A stretch of 64,000 nt of DNA. It comes from Oikopleura dioica (lineage: Eukaryota; Chordata; Appendicularia; Copelata; Oikopleuridae). The position numbers and the translations under genes were made by a program. Shown here one piece after another: positions 33,406 to 45,263 of this stretch (its first letter is position 1; every line of letters starts with the position of its first letter). The stretch lies in contig OU015567.1 in the NCBI GenBank assembly GCA_907165135.1, forward strand, positions 15,567,001 through 15,631,000. The letters run 5' to 3'. A model generated the notes under the pieces. The model saw nothing but the letters and a program-made list of their open reading frames with translations, ran no database searches and was not told the origin of the DNA.

Positions 33406-35780
33406 ATGGTTGTTTCCTTTGAAAGAGAAGATTATTGTGTTTGCGAGAAACATTGGGGACTCGGTGCAATTGACTTTTTTGACGATATGATTACCGATAA
33501 AAATAACGAGTCTATTACTGATTATTTTTTCTATAACAATACGGTTTTTGACGCAGAGCAAACCCCGAGCAAACCATGGTTCGACCAGATATTTATTATC
33601 GTGCATTATGGGACTCTGATAGTCGGCCTCCCAGCGAATATCATCATTCTTTTTATCATAGCGTACAATTGGCGAACTAAATCATCATTTTCTTGCCTTG
33701 TTTTGAATTTGACAATCGCTGATATGGTACTGATGAAGTACTTGAACTATCAGCCGTATATTGATGGTAAATTTTCAAGTTTTCATTTTCAAACTATTGT
33801 TTTTAAACAGGTGACGCGAAATTTCCACAATTACAGGGTAGGCCTTCATTACTCATTATCCATTAAAAATGATTAATAAATTTGGAAGCTCTGCTCGGTT
33901 TTTATCAATGCCTTGAAAAGTGTAAATTTGATTGGGGATGTCACGTCTTTTCCTCCTGCTTGTCATTTTTCTCGATATCAGGTAATTTGCTTTTAAACAT
34001 ATTTGCTTTAAAAGATGCCTTTTTTTTGATCAGCCGTCGCTTTTGACAGATTTTATGCGATTGTCAAGGCAGGCCCTGGAGAAAATCACGGCTTTCGTCT
34101 TTCAGTAATTTACGGAATAGTTTGGACTCTTTCACTGTTGATGACGATACCGCTGATTTATTTCGCATATGCAGTTAATGATGGTGAAGTTTATATTTGT
34201 AATCATGTTTGGACAATGAAGTCGAAAGACGAATGCACAGTTAATGGATACAAAAAAAAGATGTAGCTGCTAGAATTAATCTTTTCATCAGAAATCAAGG
34301 GTTTCTGATGGTATGATTGACGCGGAAAAATATATTTTTTTATCCTCGCAAAGCGCTTTTATTAAAAAAGGAAAACAGAAGTTTTCTTGATTGCCCCGAA
34401 AATGACCCTTTTGGAAGGGTTCCTCTCTGATGGCCATCACGTATACTCAGGTGCAATTGAGCTGAGCTGAGCTGTCCATTTTTGAGAGGTCATTGAGCCG
34501 AGCTGAGCTGAGCTGACGTTTTTTTTAAGGTAGTTGAGCTGAGCGGACCCTTTTTTAGAGCTGAGCTGGTTGAGCTAAGGTGAGCTGTTTTTTTCTGAAT
34601 TTTTACTTGTAAACAAGACTTGTTTAACAAGTGTAGTCTGAGCTAGGCTAAGCGAGCCTTGTCCTCAAATAATTGAGCTGAGCTGAGCTGAGAGATAATT
34701 GCCTGAGCTGAGCTGAGCAAAACAGATCATTTTTGAAAATAACTGAGCTGAGCTAAGCGCCTGCTCAGCTCGCTCAGCCGGCTCAGCTCAGAAAGTTTGC
34801 AACTCTGAGCATGGGGAGAAAAGAAGACCCTTAAATTCATAAACAGTTTAGTAATGACCACAAGAGGCCATGACCACGAGGGGAACCCTTCCGAATCTAT
34901 CTTTAATTGGTGTGAACAACCAAAGTACTTCCTCGAAAAACTTTACTACTTTACATTCGCCGTTGTTGTTTTTCTTATCCCCATTACTGTCAGCATCACT
35001 TCTTACATATTTATTATGAAGAAAAATAACAAATTACAAAATTCTCTTAAAAACATTGGATCGGTAAATAATGGCGCGCGTTCAAGGAGAAATTTAAATA
35101 TGATGATTTCAATTTACGCTGGTAATTCATAAAAAGATTTTTTTTGATTATTTTTTGCGTTTCTCTTTTTTTAGTAACAACGTCGATCTGGTACGTCCCT
35201 TACATGTGCTTCATGATCATTGTTGTATTTGAAATTCCTTTGTCAAAAGTTCATTGCGATGTATTTGGAAGATTAGCGGAAACTTGTGTTATCATTACTC
35301 CACTTTCGAATGCAATCGTTTACTCATTTCTCGGAACCAAATTCAGGAAGCAGTGTTTTTTGACTTTTGCGGTAAGAATACTTATCCACGCTTCTTTATT
35401 CTTATCCAGGATAGAGTTGCAAATTTTGCTTTATTTTTAGTAGTAAAATTGTTCTAAAATCATTGATCTGACCTGAGCTGAGCGATAATTGTCTGAGCTG
35501 AGCAGATCAGATCATTTTCGAAAATAACTGAGCTCAGCTGAGCTGAGCGACTGCCAGCTTAGTTTACTAAGCTTCGTTACTGTGATCCTTAACAAAATAC
35601 TGAAAATGAATCCTTTCAAATTTAATTGTATTTCAGAAAATCTTCAGATCTAGAGATCGTTTACGACGAAAACAACCTCTCACAAGAAGTTCGACAGAAT
35701 TTTCCAGGAAAAAATTTTTGAAAACTGAGAGACCACCAGTAATACTTTTCAACGAAGATTCTTGTCGATTCCCAGCTTAA
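33406..35780 (+). CDS. Class A (rhodopsin-like) G-protein-coupled receptor
   Basis: Starts at ATG 33406. The N-terminus has N-glycosylation sites (NES, NNT). TM1 has the GLPANIIIL motif, TM2 LNLTIADMVL (LxxxD), and TM3 ends AVAFDRFYAIVKA, a DRY variant, DRF. TM4 is VIYGIVWTLSLLMTIPLIYF. TM5 YYFTFAVVVFLIPITVSITS is followed by a basic loop. TM6 contains TTSIWYVPYMCFMIIVVF and TM7 ITPLSNAIVYSFLG (NAxxY for NPxxY). The tail ends NEDSCRFPA, TAA 35780. Exons: 33406-33766, a short one at 33812, then about 33880-33978, 34034-34266, about 34854-35111, 35175-35371 and 35636-35780. The intron between TM4 and TM5 contains a GAGCT repeat and has no clean GT donor. Ligand unknown. Confidence 0.85.
34448..34806. 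repeat. GAGCT-rich repeat, copy 2, inside GPCR intron
   Basis: Same block order and spacers as 32744-33096 and the same orientation, with additional pentamers. It ends GCTCAGCTCAGAAAGTTTGC + AACTCTG. Confidence 0.8.
35466..35560. repeat. GAGCT-rich repeat,short fragment in last GPCR intron
   Basis: Only the right-hand part of the element (GAGCTGAGCGATAATTG...GATCATTTTCGAAAATAACT...GAGCTGAGCGAC), between the TM7 exon and the last exon. Confidence 0.7.
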
Positions 35781-35849
35781 AGTGAATTTTTATTGGCCCT
35801 TGCTTGCAACCAAAAGAGTGGTTTTTTCTTTATTCGTCAAGAAAACTAT

Positions 35850-36188
35850 GGACCCCCCGTCAGCTTTTTCATCCGACAAATGGAAATTCTTTAAATCACC
35901 ATATTTTTGGTTCTTAATGCGTCCTCAGGTTAAACTTGCTTCAAAATCTTGATAAGAAAAAGTTTTGACCAAGAAAAATCAATATTTTTGCCAAAATTAG
36001 GGCAAATCCGTCAATTTTCGGCGAAAAGTCCAATTTTCAAATGCGATTTTTGGGGTGAAGGAGTCGAGATAGACCCCGAAAAAGTGGACCCTCAAAATCG
36101 TTTTTTGACCCGTAGAATCCATTTCCGGGGTCAAAATTTAAAAATTCCGAAATTTTATTTTTCGAAAAAAGCTGACGGGGGTCCTTAA
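35850..36188 (-). mobile_element. 339-bp MITE, copy 2 (reverse orientation)
   Basis: Reverse copy of 2281-2619, 33 kb away, with the same ends (GACCCCCCGTCAGC / GCTGACGGGGGTCCTTAA) and the same internal blocks (TTAGGGCAAAT, TCGAGATAGACCCC). The 79-codon frame inside is not a gene. Confidence 0.85.
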
Positions 36189-36471
36189 ATGTTTTTTGAT
36201 TACTGTCCTGTTACTTCATTGTTTTGAAACTCCAAGCTCAATTAAAATATCCTACATCTGTTTCTTCAAATCTACGTCATTTTAAAAACCTCAAAAACAG
36301 GAAGCAAAACAAAGGCATCAAAAATTGCTTCCGCATCATTTAAAAAACGTGTTTTGAGGTTAAGCAGTTTTTGGTTCTTTGCAGTGCGTTTCTAACGAAG
36401 CCGAGCTCAATTAAATCTAATGGATGTGACGTGCGCGCATCATTTTTAGAATTTTTGAAAATATTACTTAC

Positions 36472-36546
36472 TCTTTTCGCCAGTTCAGAAGTAAGCGGCC
36501 AGGTGCGGCTCATCGCGTGACAAACGAACGAAATCCGAAAAAGCAT
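36472..36546 (-). CDS. Candidate first exon (MLFRISFVCHAMSRTW...)
   Basis: ATG at 36546; 25 codons end at AAAAGA|GTAAGT, a consensus donor, in phase 0. The first residues are signal-like. Following exons are not placed. Confidence 0.4.
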
Positions 36547-36658
36547 TCAAAAAAGCCTTTTTCTAATTTTTTAACGATTCATCTTGAACTATTTTTAGAA
36601 ATCTTAATTGCAGGCAAAGATGATTACATTTAAATGAGCTAGAGCTATAGTTAATAAA

Positions 36659-36707
36659 GCTACGGTTCGCCAGAAAAATGATATTAATCTTCCCGGCGAA
36701 CCGTAGG
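36659..36707. repeat. Family H hairpin, third copy
   Basis: GCTACGGTTCGCCAGAAAAA with CCCGGCGAACCGTAGGT. A T-to-C change in the left arm is matched by a compensating A-to-G in the right arm compared with the 13447 copy. Confidence 0.75.
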
Positions 36708-36775
36708 TCTCCCTAATAAAGTCAATATTTTTATAGAAAAAACTATTTCTGCATTTTTGTTTTTTTTTCTTAGTT

Positions 36776-36821
36776 CAGGGATCCCCCCGATTTCGCCAAC
36801 TTTGACGGGGGGATCCCTTAA
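36776..36821. mobile_element. Family F, 46-bp deletion derivative
   Basis: CAGGGATCCCCCCGATTTCG ... GACGGGGGGATCCCTTAA: only the two ends of family F remain, back to back. Confidence 0.75.
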
Positions 36822-37004
36822 GAAAGCCTCCCTTGACAACCAGACATTTAACCTATTGATTCTCAAGATATTTCTCTCAAGCGTTTCTTGACACAGGGAA
36901 ATCTAAATGACATTTCTTTAATGTCATTTGCTGGTATATTTTGAATGTGAAGAAAAAGGTATAGTTTTTATTCCATTTTTTTCCACGTAAAGAGGAGGTT
37001 AAAA

Positions 37005-40000
37005 ATGATTGATGAAGAAAACAGTGACAATGATGAAAAATTGCAACAACCTAAGGTTCAGGTTTGTGAGATTTCTTTTATGAAAAAACAAGATAAAATA
37101 AGTGCTTGGATTGTCATTGCATCGGTGTTCTCAATCAAAAAGATGATAAAGTATATCTTGTACCAGAAGAGGTCTTATCTTCTCGAAGCATCCGTACGCA
37201 AAGGAAAGATTTGAATGCAAAATCGTATAAAAAAGTCATAAAAGGGAAAATTACTTTGACAAAACATGGATTCTCAACAAATCGCCAACTGCAAGTTTAT
37301 CTTGGAGGGGGTTCTCTTTTCTGGATATCAATCATGCTTCTAAGTATGGACTTCTCAGTAATTTTTATAATATCGCGTTCTTAGCAAATTTCATCTCGCT
37401 AGAAAGATCAAAAAACAAAACAACTTTTTTGACTTCGACTTGTCATCGAAACTACAAAAGATGTGTCCGTACTGAATCAATTGATACCTGCGGTTATTTA
37501 ATGAAAAAATGCCGGGAAACAAAACAATTTATCCTTCCAGAGCCAGTTACAACTGCTCGAATGAAAGAACGCTTGCCAAAATCATTCTCCGAGGAGGAAA
37601 ATAAATTGAATTTACGTCGCTGTAAAAAGAAAAAATTTTATGACACGAAAGTCTGCCGGCATCTATGCTCAAAAACGCTTGTCTTAGAAAACAGTCGGAA
37701 CAGTTTCATTTCACCCTGTGAATCAATTTGCTTCCAGCTAACACGATCCTTTGATTCTGCTGGAGAAATTTGTCCAACAGAAAAGTACTGCAGATCAGGA
37801 TGCCCTTGTCCTTTTTACGATTGCGAAAAATTGGGCACGCATCAAACACTGACTCCTGTTTTTAATTTACAGGGGTCAAAGTATTCAGGAGAAAACACTA
37901 CTCATTCACCATTAATTGAATCAACGTCAACGCAGTATCCATCAACCTCAACATCATTGTGGTCGTTGACAACACCGACAAAAATAATAAGTTCTGAAGG
38001 ACTTTTGGAATCAAAAAGGAACATGCCATTAGATTTTTTCATTTTGAACCGGTTGTCGAGCGTTCCGCTCCATAAAAGTGGAACGATTGTTCACCTAAGT
38101 TTTCTAGGCCGCCTGCAAATTTTCTTCTAAAAAAACTTGGCGAACATGAACCTACTACTTCCGGGACCTTTTTCATGACCATCACCGGGTGTTATTTGTA
38201 CTTTAAGGGATCCCACCGATTCGGCCAACTTTGAGGTCGAACTTCTTTTTTTCGGGCTTAGCTATCTTAGAAGTTAGAGGCATTTTTTGAAGCCCATTTC
38301 TTAATGAGAAATCTCTAGTAAGAAAATCAAAATTGGAAAAGCGAATCACCTCTAAAAATAGCCCTGAAGACATTGATAGTCGCCAAAACCCTTGTTTTGG
38401 GCCATTTTCAAAATCGATCTACTTTTTTTCCCTCTGATATATTCCCCCGATCTTGTTCTTAAAACTTTCCTTGTGCCCTTAACTACAATCTATAGTACAG
38501 GCATCTGATGTTGTCAAGGATTGTAGATTTTTTCTTTACAAAAACTTTTACGACTGATTTTAGCCATTTTTAAGACTTTCTATGCTCTGTAGCGCCTCTA
38601 AGTGGCTAAATATTCCATCGAAACTATTTTTTCTTGATTCAGCTTCGTCTAAGCTATCCACAGAGCACTCATTCATAAGAATCTGTCGATAAATTTTTTG
38701 GTCGAAATTAGCCATTTTCAAAGCTCTGTCACTGCTCATCACGTGGCGTTACCCCCTTGACATAATATATAAAAATGATCCTCAGACAATGGAGATTTTA
38801 AAAAGGTATCACAGAAAAGCCCTCGATGACATTTTTCAAATCGGGAGGGGATCCCTTAAATAATATTATTGTATCTGATTCATTCATCATAATAAAATTT
38901 AAATTCTCTTTAGATACCGTTCTACGCTCGGCAACGGGCAGAAATTGTTTACTTTATATTATATAAAGAATATAACAATCAAACAACTTAAGTTTCCACA
39001 AAAAGATGATAATCCCGTAGCTATTGAATTGATAACCGGCCGTTGGGAAAATCGGCAGCCAAAAGAGCGCTTTTATCCAATTCTTCTAATTGACTTTTAT
39101 GGGAGTGAAAAGCAATTTAAAGTTAATGCCTCAGATTCTCTTTTCCACTATGAACGTTTTTTTATAATATTACCTTTTAAAATTAAAAATAAGCAAGATT
39201 TATTTTAAAATTAAAGCTCACTATAAAGGATAAAACGTTGAATATTGAACTTTTGTAGCGCCGAATCCCTTTTACAAATTAATTCATTTTTTAAAGAAAC
39301 CCTACCTCAAATCTACCGAAGACTTAAAAATTCCCCTATGTTAAGTATTATTTAAATCTTAATATCCATTTCTAAAGAAAACAGACCATTATTCTCTGAA
39401 AATTACCACTCAAAAGATGAATCTGACTCGAAGATTTAAAAGATTGAAGCCTCATCTCCAATCCAGCGGTGGATTATAGTTGTCAGTTAACTTTCGTCCA
39501 AGCTGTCGACAAAATTTCTCGTGTAAAATAGGAAGAGCGATGGCTGAAAGAGATTCTCTTCTCGCTCTCACTGCGCGCGCCAATCTCAATTTCGAAGTAC
39601 AATCAAAAACCAGTTCATAGAAGCCTTAATTTTCAATATTTTTACAAAATCCACCGCAAGATTGGAGATAAGGCATCAATCTTTCATATCATCGAGTCCG
39701 ATTTACCTTTTTAGTCGAAACTTTCAGAGAATAATGGTCTGTTTTATTAAGAGGTCGATTCTGAGGTTGAAACACTCTTAAAAGCACTAAAAATAAGGTT
39801 ATTTTTGAAATCAACAGTAAATTTTGAGTAGGGTTTCTACGAAATATGAATTAATTCGTAGCAGGGATTTGGCGCTACGAAAGTTCAAAATCCAAGGCTG
39901 TATCCTTTGGAGGTATCCCGGGACCTTTTAGCTTCATTTTTAAAAACATCAATGAAAAAATGATAAGTCAATAGGCGCAACATTTCTCGGCGGCGAACAC

Positions 40001-43000
40001 TATTTGGTCGATGCGAAAGGAAATTTACTTAGACTGAAGGAAACCAACGACGATCCCATATTTATTCCAAAACGTGATCAACGACTGTATGCTTGATTTA
40101 TTACGCTTCGTTAAATTATTTAAGGGGTTTTTTTGTTTTTCATTTCGGTTCATCGATTGGAACCCATCAAATCGAAATTCGTCGAAAAGACAAAGGCAGA
40201 CTCATTTTTCCTGTTGTCGCTATTTGTGATGGTTAAAGAGCTCAATTCTTAAGAAAATTTTTTTAATGACTAGCTTGTTTTGACCTGTCTCAGTTCGCCA
40301 ACTGGTAGATCAGATAAATGTTATTACTATGCACCAGACTACAATTTGAACCGTTTCGAGGAAGCCCAAGGCTTCATAGCAAGCAATCATTTCAATGCGA
40401 AAACATCTTCTATAAGCTTCGGCGGGACCTTTTATCTGATGAGTGTCAGGCTCGGCGAACGGTGGATAAAACTGTCGACAACTGTTGCCCTTAACCGAAT
40501 AAGAAAGACTGAAGAAATGGAAAAAGGATGGCGCAAAAATGAGATTGGCTTGCCTGCCGAATTCAGAGATTTGGATCCGGTTCACGTCTTTCCATTGAAT
40601 AGGGTTCTATTTTATTGTCGTGTTAGGATCATAAATAAACATCTGGGTTCGAAAAAAATTTAAAGCCTACTGTACACGGACTTTTTGACTCGAGACGATG
40701 GCTGTCGATTTCGAGTCCTTTGAAATTACTATGAAATTTTTTCCGGGTAGTCAGCAGATTTTTCTGCGGGTAATTCGCGTGTAAACCCGTGCAAGTAGAT
40801 CGAGTTACATTACAAGTAATGGGTTATGGATAATCGCGAGCTACTTAGCCGCAAGGAGAAACCTAGTATCGCGAGTAGACCGTGAAAAGACTCTCTGCGC
40901 AAGTAATTCGTTGAAAAATCTGCGGATTGCCCGAAACCGGTCATGCTAAAGACCGTAAATATGATTCTAAGAAAATCAGATTTTTTTTTCAAACGATCGT
41001 TAACGTCGGAACGCATAAAATTTTTTCAACGTTGAACGCAGATCGTACCAATTAATTGGTATGCCCATTTTACCCCTTTTTAACAATGAAACTAATTAGT
41101 TCACTGTAAAAATGATACAGATAAATAATTCTAAAAAAGCTTAACTTCAATTTTATGTGTTAAAATGGCATTACAGGGCGTTCTTTCAATCAATTGGTCG
41201 CTGTACGTTTTGGAGTTAACAATAGGAATATAATCAGTTGAAGTAATTAACGGCTATTTAACCTTTCCGGAGCATAAAAAAGCAGCGATTCGGCTTAAAA
41301 TAAAGTAAAGTAAAGTAAAGCTCTTTTTTCACATCAACCAAGATTATTCAACTATATAACTATAGTCTGGGATGAATGGTTATATTTAACCCTAATAAAG
41401 ATCGACGTTGGTCGTCTGATGCTCATTCTCGTGACAAGAAGCATTTTACTTTCTAACACTCTTTACTCGTTATTACTAGAGGCCGAAGGAAAATTCTTGC
41501 AATTAGGTAGCGAATGGATTGGATCACTTGTTCAATACGAAAAAAACTCGCGATGTTTTTCAAAATTATTTACTTCCAATGATCCGTCATACACTGATCA
41601 TATTCAAAACAATAACGATGAATGTGAATACTTTGGTCAAGGAATCATAAGTGGCGAGAAGCTCTTCATACAAAATTATGTATTTGACGCTACATTTGAA
41701 ATAGAATTCAATTTCGGGAAGTTTAAAAATAGAAAATATTTTTAGTAAGAAAATTAAATTTTTGAACAATAATTCAGAGAAAATAGACATTAACTTCGTT
41801 CAAATGAAAGAATTTGGAAAAATGCACGTCACGAGCAATCCATATTTTGCTTTTCACGACGATATTTTTCCAGCATTTTCGAAAAATGCGATCGCTCAAC
41901 AGCCATTTCCTTCAGCCCCAAGTTCGATGTCTCAGCCTGTTCCTAAGACGATTGTCCCAAATATTGCATTTACATCACTTGAAGAGATTCGGCATATTTC
42001 ATCACTTGAATTAAAATTTAATCAAACGGAAAGCTTTAAAATGCAATTTTTTATTCAGGTAAGAAATTAATACGCATTTTAAAAAAATTATTTTATTAAA
42101 AATCGGTAAAATAGATCACAAGCAAAATAAATTAAGGACGTTAACTATGAACACAAGTTTTCTGAAAGCAAATTTCTTGATGAAAAGATTTTATTTATCT
42201 TTGGAACTTACACAAATGGGTCTGTTTGGATTGACTCTGATTATTACGATGGAAAAATAACTGTTAATTCGACTCTAGCTAATTGGATAGACATCGAATT
42301 AAAATTGAAATATAATGAAACATCGGACTCAACTACAGTTGAAATATCAGAGGTTCAAGGAGTACCTCGGGTACCTGATTTAGTGTCGCTTTTTTGGTCC
42401 TGAAATTCCGAAAAAACGACACTAAATTGGAATCGAATGGTTGCCGATATGAAATTCGAAGTTATAATAACTCTTTATTTTTTCTAGTATCTTTAGATAT
42501 TTTTCTGGTTACTGGCACCAATTTTGAGCCTTATTACTCAGAATAAAGTGCCTCTTGAATTTATTTGGTCGGAACATCGCAAAATAGTCGTTTTTACTCA
42601 TAAAAATCAATTTTGAAATGACTAATAATATTGGGGCATTTCGCATGGAGTTTATAGAACATGCTGTTTTGTGTTTTTAATATTTAAAAAATTGCAATTC
42701 TAGCGAAATTTAGTGGCAAAAACAGTGTTGTTCGAAAAAGCGACACTAAATTAAAATTTGCGGGTTCCCGCTCTTCGAAAAAAGCGACACTAAATTGGGC
42801 GACACTAAATCGGGTACCTGAGGTATTTCAAGAAAGAAGACAATTCAAAAAAATGCATGGACTTAATTCTATAACAGAAAAAAAGCTCAGAGTTTTTAAA
42901 TATGGTCATAATACTCAGATCAGAAATTACTTCTATTGTACTGAACAATCGACCCAGATAACTGTGATTCTACCGGACCTTTCAAGGAATCTTGAACCCC

Positions 43001-45263
43001 CTTATTCATTCCTTGCGGACGGATCGATTGATGATCAAGTTTCCTTGTCACCGCCATTATTTTATGAAAATGCCGGTTATGGAATAGCAGAATACACATA
43101 CAATTCAAAAAGCGCGTTTGTTAATAACAAACTTCATATTTTTGGTGGCTATCCGTCAAGTAAAAAGGTAAATATTTTATCTTGATTTTTGAAAATTAAC
43201 ATGATATTCGATTAAGAATTGAAGAAAGCTCAGCTCCGGTCCGCTATAGGAAAAAAATTTTGCTCAGCTCCGCTGATCTAAAGGTTCCCTTTGGAAGATA
43301 AATTTTGAGAAAAATTTGCATAAAAAAGCCTTATTTTCACGATTGGGGATCCTAAATTTTGATTGTTAGATCAGGGTTGAGCCCATATGAGCATATTTTA
43401 AAGCAATATTGAAATTTCTATATAAAAGCGTGATCAATTGTTAAGTCGGCGCTCTTTGACCAGATCCAAAGATATAAATTACGTCATATAATACACCCAA
43501 CAGAACATAATCAAGCCATATTTTTTATAGATTGCGCGATTAGATGGTTGCAGATTTACTCAATTGCCAGTTGAACTACTAAAGAAATATTATTTGGGTC
43601 ACGGGGCCTTGACAATGTATGGAGGAAAAAAAGGTTTAAGCGAATCAATATTTTTTTTTGTAATACAATTTTAGCAATCATTTGCTTCGACATTTATGCT
43701 CAAAAACACTGCGATCTTTTTGATGGAGAAAATGTCCAACGAATTTCCTCTACAATAAATAGAAACGAACGTGCTGGTCTTGCTCTTTACAATAGGCGTC
43801 CAACGGTGGTTGGAGGCTGGAGCTCAAAAGGTGCAGTTGAGCAATTTAACGGGGATGTATGGATCGAACTCGAGAATCATCCAAGGTATTGATTATTGCG
43901 TACACAGTGAAGATAAGAGTAGGAATAAGAAGAACCATTTTTTTTTAATTCTTTACGGTCTAACGGTGAGAGTTTAACCTTTTGTTTGTAGAATAAAAAA
44001 GATTTTATCTTTGTTAAATCATTTAAATAATAGTTCATTATTAATGTATAAATTTTCGCGGAACATGTTCGCATTGTTCAGATGGATAAGAAGTGCGCCT
44101 GCCATTGGATTATCTTCAGGTGCTCTCCTTACAATTGGGGGATACGACTATGATAAATATGGTCGCTTAGACGAAATTTGGAAATTATATAATGACGTAT
44201 GGTCTCTTGTTGGTTATCTCGCACAGGTTCTTATTTTTCTTTCTTATTTACGTACCCCACCCCCAGCTCGCAAACATTTTGTGAACATTTTTCCCTTGCT
44301 CTTTAAATTAAATTTCATCGAATTCCCCTCGCTCCCTCTTATTTTTTTCAGCGCGATCCATTAGTCGCCATCTTTCTTTTAACCCCGCGCGCCCTTGTTC
44401 GCTTCTCTTTACCTATTTATCCCTTATTCGCCGTGAGACCGTCAAAGCCTAGGTCGGCTTGGGTCGCTCTTACTTTCGACTCAAGCTTTTCATCGGGAAC
44501 TATATTTTCGATTTCCATGAATATTCTGACAAGAACTTTATGTTATTTTCTTCTTCTTTAAGTATCCAGTTAAATTTTTATACCTTGTAGCAACGCTGAA
44601 GTATGCCGTAAACATGATTGTGTGACCTCATATGTACATTTATACTCAAAAAAGTCGGATGCTCATGTTGAGACTGCTTAAACTAGCTTATTTCACCCGA
44701 GGGTTCTACAAGGCAACCCTACAAGGTACACGTAGGTTACCCAGATTTATCCCTCAATTCTTTCGAAGAATCTCGAAAAATGAATGAGGAGAAAGAAGTG
44801 TTGTAGTGCGATTTTTCGTCTCAAATAAGAGAGCACTACAATTTGTGTAAAAAGCTAAGAAGCTCTGTTTTATTCCGCGACTAGCGCTTGTGCATTCATA
44901 GTACAGATATCTCTAAGTTAGGTCTTCTAGCAAAGGTGCGCCGTCAAAACCAAGGAGGGCGAACAAGGGGGCGTAGAAAGCAAAAGAAGGAAAGCGACCA
45001 AGGCAACTTTGGTTACAAAAAGCGAGCGACCAAGGGAGGTCTTGTTGGAGTTAAACTAAGCGAGCAAGGGAAAAAATTTCACAAAAATTTTGGCGAGCTA
45101 GGGGGGACGTTATGTTAGAAGAAAATATTTTTAATTTTTATTTTAGGCAGTTGATACATCATCAGTCTTGCTCGTTGAAGACTCTTCATACGTTTTTCCT
45201 CGTTATGGAGATCAAGGACTTCAAATCCAACGCATCAATTTAGGCATCGGTTATTGTTTTTAG
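37005..45263 (+). CDS. Cysteine-rich kelch-repeat protein (one long or two adjacent genes)
   Basis: Starts MIDEENSDNDEKLQQPKVQ at 37005. The intron 37062-37102 is GT-AG and the next join (G|GAGGGG...TTCTTAG|CA) fits a GA-AG intron. The exon at about 37384-38060 is cysteine-rich (CHRNYKRC, CGYLMKKC, CRHLC, CESIC, then CRSGCPCPFYDC) followed by a Ser/Thr-rich mucin-like stretch (STSTQYPSTSTS). Later exons: 38945-39208, 39970-40095, about 40135-40235, 40296-40662, 41419-41745, 41762-42059, 42139-42351, 42830-43168, 43531-43633, 43676-43885, 44081-44226 and 45147-45263 (TAG). The second half has kelch-type blades: FVNNKLHIFGGY, GALTMYGGK, RPTVVGGW...FNGDVW and GALLTIGGYDYD...NDVW. Kelch blades form a propeller for protein binding, and with Cys-rich and mucin-like parts an extracellular role is likely. 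A split near 40665-41419 into two genes is possible. Four fold-back elements lie between exons. Confidence 0.6.
38203..38859. mobile_element. Family F fold-back, copy 3, in kelch gene
   Basis: TTAAGGGATCCCACCGATTC ... AATCGGGAGGGGATCCCTTAA, 657 bp with TTAA at both ends. Non-coding. It separates the cysteine-rich exon from the exon at 38945. Confidence 0.8.
39223..39911. mobile_element. Large fold-back element in kelch gene
   Basis: Left arm AAAGGATA.AACGTTGAATAT, TTGAACTTTTGTAGCGCC; right arm GGCGCTACGAAAGTTCAAAA ... TATCCTTT. Further matched blocks inside (CAGACCATTATTCTCTGAAA / CTTTCAGAGAATAATGGTCTG; TCTCCAATC / GATTGGAGA) extend the pairing over most of 690 bp. Confidence 0.8.
41301..41320. 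repeat. TAAAG microsatellite
   Basis: Four TAAAG units. Confidence 0.8.
42361..42826. mobile_element. Fold-back element in kelch gene (TTTAGTGTCGC ends)
   Basis: AGTACCTCGGGTACCTGATT + TAGTGTCGC on the left and GCGACACTAAATCGGGTACC + TGAGGTA on the right, about 466 bp. Extra copies of GCGACACTAAATT lie inside the right arm. It forms most of one intron. Confidence 0.8.
44249..45112. mobile_element. Fold-back element in last kelch intron
   Basis: Left end ACGTACCCCACCCCCAGCTC, TTTTCCCTTGCTC; right end GAGCAAGGGAAAAAATTTC, GCGAGCTAGGGGGGACGT. It spans about 860 bp and carries short CGACCAAGG repeats near the right end. The 76-codon frame within is not a gene. Confidence 0.75.

Noticed and set aside
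35949-36188. 79-codon plus frame
   Set aside because: Lies wholly inside the 339-bp MITE, whose other copy does not preserve it.
40660-41060. Possible RNA gene or element between kelch exons
   Set aside because: Mixed sequence with short inverted bits only; no tRNA, snRNA or clear terminal repeats visible.
44888-45118. 76-codon plus frame rich in K, G and R
   Set aside because: Lies in the right arm of the 44249-45112 fold-back, with CGACCAAGG repeats.
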